36,575 nucleotides of DNA, taken from positions 1 to 36,575 of the forward strand of contig JAFQJK010000030.1 in NCBI GenBank assembly GCA_017415005.1. The letters are read 5' to 3'. How positions within the stretch are numbered: position 1 is the first letter of the stretch; every line of letters begins with the position of its first letter. The notes under the pieces were generated by a model that ran no database searches, had not been told where the DNA came from, and saw only the letters and a program-made list of their open reading frames with translations. Positions 31,333-36,575 of this stretch are shown here, one piece after another. A program made the position numbers and the translations under genes. The DNA is from Rikenellaceae bacterium. Lineage in GTDB: Bacteria > Bacteroidota > Bacteroidia > Bacteroidales > Rikenellaceae.

Positions 31333-31938
31333 ATGCGTGGCCGCCATACCCGAGAGAAGATTTTGCGCGATGTCTACCGGTTGCTGCTGACCGACAGTTA
31401 CGGGCGGATTGCTGTGGGCGACATCGAACGCGCCACCGGCCTGTCGCGCGGCACTGTCTTTCATCATTTCCATACCAAAGAGCACCTTTTCCGGTGTATC
31501 GTCGAGCGCTATGTGCTGGATACCGACGGCGGGGAGCGTCGTGCCGGGCTTCTGGCGCGTGGCGCGACGCTTGCCGAGTTCATCCGTGACGCGAGGCGTG
31601 TTACCGACGCGCGCTACCGGCTGATCCGGGAGCTCGGGATCGACGATCCGCGCCTCGCCTCCCTCCATATCGCCTGTCAGGCGGCCTGCCATTACGAGCG
31701 CTATGACGAGGTCATGCGGTTGTCGCGGCAGGCGCAGCTCGGGGTCTGGACCGAGGCTGTCCGCCGGGCCTGCGTATCGGGCGAGCTGCCTGCGGAGACC
31801 GATGTCGGACAGACCGCCCGGATCTTGCTGCTCCTGTCCTGTGGCGAGCCTTTCGAGGGCATGCCTGGCGACCGAGCCTCCGATCGTGACGGTCGGGTGG
31901 GGCTTTGCGAATCCTATTATGCGCTGATCCGTACCTGA
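31333..31938 (+). CDS. TetR/AcrR-family regulator (downstream flank of the fimbrial block)
   Basis: A 201-residue protein with TetR_N at residues 1-60: REKILRDVYRLLLTDSYGRIAV and the HTH IERATGLSRGTVFHHFHTKEHLF. The C-terminal helical domain is divergent and its ligand unknown. The DNA-binding domain is strikingly similar to that of the TetR-type protein at 14102 (IEHATGLSRGALFYHFRNKEDIF), suggesting paralogues that may read similar operators. The start ATG is 2 nt after the preceding stop; a TTG six bases earlier is unlikely. No intrinsic terminator is seen after the gene; a C-rich, G-poor stretch follows. Confidence 0.86.
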   Translation: MRGRHTREKILRDVYRLLLTDSYGRIAVGDIERATGLSRGTVFHHFHTKEHLFRCIVERYVLDTDGGERRAGLLARGATLAEFIRDARRVTDARYRLIRELGIDDPRLASLHIACQAACHYERYDEVMRLSRQAQLGVWTEAVRRACVSGELPAETDVGQTARILLLLSCGEPFEGMPGDRASDRDGRVGLCESYYALIRT

Positions 31939-32321
31939 CCGGTCTTGCGTGCCGTACCGTTTTCTCGCTTCGCCCCTGAGACGTCTCCCGCTCTGCCGGA
32001 TCTCATTCCCGAAACCCCTGCACGCTCTGTGCCCCTGCGTTCATCCTCCTGCTGCTCCCGTGCCGGCGCCCTGGAGCCCATGCCATTGCCATGACCGGCC
32101 TGTCACCCGTACCTGTCCGTTTCATTATGGCCTTTGCGGTGCGCTGTCCGGTTGTTGCCGGGCCGGTTCTCCGCGCAACCTTCCCTTGTGACCTGCTTCC
32201 CGCATCTTTTGTCCGTCTGTTCTGTGTCCCTGTCTTACCAAGGGCTTACGCGCATTGTTCCTGTCCCGCTATGTCATAGGCCGTGTCGTCTTGTCGATCA
32301 GCGCAGTCGCATAACAATAAC
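31939..32321. other. Gene-free, C-rich G-poor stretch at the end of the fimbrial block
   Basis: About 380 nt with no credible gene. The + strand is strongly pyrimidine-rich and poor in G over 31940-32240, the composition expected of a Rho-utilisation region. This would fit termination of the + strand regulator pair before the convergent ribosomal-protein operon. Inference only. Confidence 0.4.
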
Positions 32322-32353
32322 AAAGGAGCCTGCATCGCGATGCAGGCTCCTTT
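32322..32353 (-). terminator. Intrinsic terminator of the rpsF-rpsR-rplI operon
   Basis: A perfect 32-bp palindrome; each arm is AAAGGAGCCTGCATCG or its complement. It starts 22 nt after the rplI stop on the minus strand and is followed there by a T-rich stretch (TTTGTTATTGTTAT). It may also stop transcripts from the opposite direction. Confidence 0.85.
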
Positions 32354-32375
32354 AATATGTGTGGGATGTACGCGA

Positions 32376-32816
32376 CTATTCGGCGGCAACCACCTCGAAC
32401 TTCACGGTACCCTTGATGTGTTTGTACACTTTGACCTCGGCCTCATAGGCGCCCAGTTGCTTCACGCCCTCGACCGAGATGTTCTTGCGGTCGATCGTGA
32501 TGCCTTTGGCTTCGAGTGCGGCGGCCAGGTCGGCTGCGGTCACCGAGCCGAAGATCTTGCCTTCCTCGGCCTTGGCGCTCAGCGTCAGCGTCACATCGGC
32601 CAGCTTGGCCACGAGCGCCTCTGCGTCGGCTACGAGCTTGGCTTCCTTGTGGGCGCTCTGCTTGAGGTTCTCAGCCAGCACTTTCTTGGCCGAGGGAGTG
32701 GCCAGCGTGGCCATTCCCTGCGGGATCAGGTAGTTGTTGGCATAGCCGGGACGTACCGACACGATGTCGTTCTTGTAACCCAGCTTGTCCACGTCTTGTA
32801 TCAGAATGACTTCCAT
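32376..32816 (-). CDS. rplI: 50S ribosomal protein L9
   Basis: A 146-residue protein of the large ribosomal subunit that binds 23S rRNA domain V near the L1 stalk. The N-terminal domain shows MEVILIQDVDKLGYKND and VRPGYANNYLIPQGMA, the classic L9 signature. It is joined by a long helix (about 40-75) to the C-terminal domain with GKIFGSVTAADLAAALE and IDRKNI. Length is standard. It is the last gene of the rpsF-rpsR-rplI operon, 19 nt after rpsR, and is followed by a strong terminator. Confidence 0.98.
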   Translation of the reverse strand: MEVILIQDVDKLGYKNDIVSVRPGYANNYLIPQGMATLATPSAKKVLAENLKQSAHKEAKLVADAEALVAKLADVTLTLSAKAEEGKIFGSVTAADLAAALEAKGITIDRKNISVEGVKQLGAYEAEVKVYKHIKGTVKFEVVAAE

Positions 32817-32835
32817 TGTTCTCGTTAGGTTTTAA

Positions 32836-33105
32836 TTATTTCATCAAGTCGGTTACGAAAGGCAGCAGCGCCAGGTGGCGGGCCCGCTTAACGGCGGTCG
32901 ACACCTTTTTCTGGAACTTCTGTGAAGTGCCGGTCAGGCGGCGGGGGAGGATCTTACCCTGCTCGTTGAGGAATTTCCTGAGGAACTCGGCGTCCTTGTA
33001 GTCTACGTACTTGATGCCTGCCTTCTTGAAGCGGCAGTATTTCTTCTTCTTGACCTCTACGGTGGGAGGGTTCAGGTATCTGATTTCCGATTGATTCTGT
33101 GCCAT
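32836..33105 (-). CDS. rpsR: 30S ribosomal protein S18
   Basis: An 89-residue small-subunit protein that forms a heterodimer with S6 on the central domain of 16S rRNA. Signatures are [19 protein letters not shown], then [20 protein letters not shown] and the final basic helix [12 protein letters not shown]. Length is typical of Bacteroidetes. It starts 3 nt after the rpsF stop, so the two are translationally coupled. Confidence 0.98.
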   Translation of the reverse strand: MAQNQSEIRYLNPPTVEVKKKKYCRFKKAGIKYVDYKDAEFLRKFLNEQGKILPRRLTGTSQKFQKKVSTAVKRARHLALLPFVTDLMK

Positions 33106-33108
33106 GGC

Positions 33109-33447
33109 TTACTCTGCTTTTTTGATTTTGGTTCTGCGTTTTTCTGCGTACTCGACAGCGTACTTGTCCATCTTGAAGGTGAGGAAACGGATCACGCGCT
33201 CGTCGCGGCGGTACTGCGTCTCGAGCTTCTCGATCAGGTCGCCTTCGCCGGTGAACTCGACGAGGAAGTAAAAGCCGGTGGTCTTCTTCTGAATGGGATA
33301 GGCCAGTTTCTTCAGGCCCCAGTCCTCTTCGCTAACAATCTGACCGCCGTTTTCGGTGATAACACCGCGGAATTTGTCAAGCACCTCTTTCGACTGAACG
33401 TCCGAAAGAACCGGCGTGGCAATGAAAACGGTTTCGTAATGGTTCAT
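33109..33447 (-). CDS. rpsF: 30S ribosomal protein S6
   Basis: A 112-residue protein, partner of S18. Signatures are [16 protein letters not shown] at the N terminus, [22 protein letters not shown] in the middle (the KLAYPI motif), and [12 protein letters not shown]. The frame remains open for 37 codons before this Met, but those lie at the promoter, so the start at 33447 is chosen. It is the first gene of the operon. Confidence 0.98.
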   Translation of the reverse strand: MNHYETVFIATPVLSDVQSKEVLDKFRGVITENGGQIVSEEDWGLKKLAYPIQKKTTGFYFLVEFTGEGDLIEKLETQYRRDERVIRFLTFKMDKYAVEYAEKRRTKIKKAE

Positions 33448-33482
33448 GATAAAAGATTTTAAGGGTTGTAAATAATACGGCG

Positions 33483-33513
33483 CAAAAGTAGCAATATTTC
33501 GCGAACCTGCAAA
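33483..33513 (-). promoter_or_regulatory. Promoter of the rpsF-rpsR-rplI operon
   Basis: On the minus strand TTTG (33513-33510), a 19-nt spacer, then TACTTTTG (33490-33483) matches the Bacteroidetes sigma-ABfr consensus exactly. The rpsF ATG lies 35 nt downstream. It is one of the clearest promoters in the window. Confidence 0.8.
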
Positions 33514-33550
33514 ATTTCGGGCGAAAGAATCTCGTGGCCGTGAACCGGAT

Positions 33551-33589
33551 ATGAACAAGGCTGCCCGATCTTCGGGCAGCCTTGTTCAT
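33551..33589 (-). terminator. Terminator of the fructose-bisphosphate aldolase gene
   Basis: Two 18-nt arms (ATGAACAAGGCTGCCCGA at 33551-33568 and its exact complement at 33572-33589) with a 3-nt loop. It begins 16 nt after the aldolase stop and overlaps the region upstream of the rpsF promoter. The tail after the stem is only modestly T-rich. Confidence 0.8.
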
Positions 33590-33605
33590 TGGAAGCGTCC
33601 GCAGG

Positions 33606-34598
33606 CTATGCCTTGCCGGCGCTGCCCAGTACGTTCTCCACCTTGTGCATGTAGAGTTTCTTGAGGTTGTCGCGGGCGGGGCCCAGGTACTTACGCGGGT
33701 CGAATTCGGCCGGCTTGGTGTAGAGTACCTCGCGCACGGCAGCGGTCATGGCGATACGGCCGTCGCTGTCGATGTTGATCTTGCAGACAGCCGACTTGGC
33801 GGCCTCGCGCAGCTGCTCTTCCGGAATACCGATGGCATCCTTCATGGCGCCGCCGAACTTGTTGATGATGGCCACCTGGTCCTGGGGCACCGACGACGAG
33901 CCGTGGAGCACGATCGGGAAGCCCGGGATGCGCTTTTCGATCTCCTTGAGGATGTCGAAGCGCAGGGGGGGCGGAACGAGGATGCCGTCTGCGTTGCGGG
34001 TGCACTGCTCGGGCTTGAACTTGTTGGCGCCGTGCGACGTACCGATCGAGATGGCCAGCGAGTCTACGCCGGTCTTCTTTACGAAGTCCTCCACCTGGTC
34101 GGGCTCGGTGTAGGTGTGGTGCTCGGCCGAAACCTCGTCCTCCACGCCGGCCAGCACGCCCAGCTCGCCTTCGACGGTCACGTCGTGCTTGTGTGCATAC
34201 TCAACGACCTTCTTGGTGAGGGCTACGTTCTCCTCGTAGGGCAGGTGCGAGCCGTCGATCATCACCGACGAGAAGCCCATGTCGATACAGTCCTTGCAAA
34301 GCTCGAAGCTGTCGCCGTGGTCGAGGTGCAGAACGATCGGAATGTTCTTGCCCAGCTCCTTGGCGTACTCGACGGCGCCCTGTGCCATATAGCGGAGCAG
34401 GGTCTGGTTGGCGTACTTGCGCGCGCCGCTCGATACCTGCAGGATCACCGGAGACGATTTTTCAACGCAAGCCTGGATGATAGCCTGCATCTGTTCCAGA
34501 TTGTTGAAGTTGAAGGCCGGGATGGCGTAGCCGCCCTCGATCGCCTTCTTGAAGATCTCCTTGGAGTTGACCAAGCCAAGTTCTTTGTAAGAAACCAT
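33606..34598 (-). CDS. fba: Class II fructose-1,6-bisphosphate aldolase
   Basis: A zinc-dependent enzyme of glycolysis and gluconeogenesis interconverting fructose-1,6-bisphosphate with DHAP and glyceraldehyde-3-phosphate. The 330-residue length is normal for class II aldolases. Zinc ligands and active-site motifs are visible: HLDHGDSFE (residues 91-99, with the catalytic Asp and metal His), VEGELG (142-147), SIGTSHG (184-190, zinc His189), and VLHGSSSVP (230-238, zinc His232). It stands alone, with its own -7 promoter upstream and a perfect hairpin terminator downstream. Confidence 0.97.
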   Translation of the reverse strand: MVSYKELGLVNSKEIFKKAIEGGYAIPAFNFNNLEQMQAIIQACVEKSSPVILQVSSGARKYANQTLLRYMAQGAVEYAKELGKNIPIVLHLDHGDSFELCKDCIDMGFSSVMIDGSHLPYEENVALTKKVVEYAHKHDVTVEGELGVLAGVEDEVSAEHHTYTEPDQVEDFVKKTGVDSLAISIGTSHGANKFKPEQCTRNADGILVPPPLRFDILKEIEKRIPGFPIVLHGSSSVPQDQVAIINKFGGAMKDAIGIPEEQLREAAKSAVCKINIDSDGRIAMTAAVREVLYTKPAEFDPRKYLGPARDNLKKLYMHKVENVLGSAGKA

Positions 34599-34648
34599 AA
34601 TCGAAAAGTATTATTAGTTAAATGTATGTATGCTCGTTGCAAACGGTG

Positions 34649-34656
34649 CAAAGTTA
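34649..34656 (-). promoter_or_regulatory. -7 element of the aldolase gene
   Basis: On the minus strand it reads TAACTTTG, a perfect TAnnTTTG match, 50 nt upstream of the aldolase ATG. A clear -33 box is not present. Confidence 0.6.
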
Positions 34657-34857
34657 AGGTTTTTTTTGGATTTGTGGCACACCTGCGCATCATTTATCCC
34701 GAAAACGGGCCGGGTTCGGGCACGGCGCGCGGATGCGGCATGTTTTTGGCAGCCAGGGCGCTGCACCGGCACTTCGCGGCTGTCCGCTCCGGCCGGATGT
34801 CGTGCCGCGCCGGCGTTTTTCGCTGCCGCCGCCGCGCGTTTTTCCGAATAGAATCGC

Positions 34858-34865
34858 TATCTTTG
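34858..34865 (+). promoter_or_regulatory. -7 element of the fumarate hydratase gene
   Basis: TATCTTTG matches the Bacteroidetes consensus; the ATG is 49 nt downstream. This promoter and the aldolase promoter are divergent within a 316-nt intergenic region, the rest of which (34657-34857) shows no gene. Confidence 0.6.
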
Positions 34866-34914
34866 TTGCTCTGAAACGCGAATTGTTGTCTTGCATTTAA
34901 AATAAAGGACCATT

Positions 34915-36525
<1,611 letters not shown>

Positions 36526-36575
36526 AGGCTTGCGGCACGCTGTGTCGCGACATACGCCCCGGACGGGACGGCCAT

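Noticed and set aside
32322..32353. Long perfect palindrome considered as an attachment site or mobile-element end
   Set aside because: Its position just after rplI and the T-rich tail on the minus strand make it an ordinary terminator.
33551..33589. 18-bp inverted repeat considered as a transposon or MITE end
   Set aside because: Arms are separated by 3 nt only and it follows the aldolase stop: a terminator hairpin.

Overview
The window is chromosomal DNA of a high-GC member of the Bacteroidales, most likely Rikenellaceae/Alistipes-like. The evidence is the Bacteroidetes promoter signature (TAnnTTTG at -7, sometimes with TTTG about 19-20 nt upstream) in front of several genes, weak Shine-Dalgarno sequences, a FecR/ECF-sigma pair, and a type V (Mfa1/Mfa2-like) fimbrial locus. 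No IS element, CRISPR array, tRNA or rRNA gene was seen.

Region 1 (1-13.5 kb) is housekeeping DNA, mostly on the + strand. It holds a DMT/EamA transporter, an ACP phosphodiesterase, a DUF2461 protein (-), a glycosyltransferase, RNase P RNA (rnpB), queA with a YgiQ-type radical SAM gene, dnaB with a yifB/comM-type AAA+ gene, and a GT14-like glycosyltransferase (-). Genes are separated by C-rich, G-poor gaps without intrinsic terminators.

Region 2 (13.5-32 kb) is an accessory block of about 18 kb. A TetR-type regulator is followed by an AT-rich control region, an ECF sigma factor, a FecR anti-sigma factor, an STN-DUF3575 envelope protein, a DUF3868/OmpA-like protein, an Mfa1-type major fimbrillin, an Mfa2/FimB-type anchor, and three large lipoproteins. 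Two of these lipoproteins carry FISUMP-like C-terminal domains, and the 1383-residue one contains an internal duplication. The block ends with an unfamiliar XRE-like HTH protein coupled to a second TetR-type regulator. My reading is a regulated type V pilus: structural genes, tip or minor subunits, an outer-membrane base, and a sigma/anti-sigma switch possibly driven through the STN domain. Hairpins lie in most of the longer intercistronic gaps and may set subunit ratios.

Region 3 (32.3-36.6 kb) is core again. On the - strand are rpsF-rpsR-rplI and class II fructose-bisphosphate aldolase, each ending in a long perfect hairpin. On the + strand is a complete class I fumarate hydratase. All functions are inferred from reading the sequence; no database search was run.
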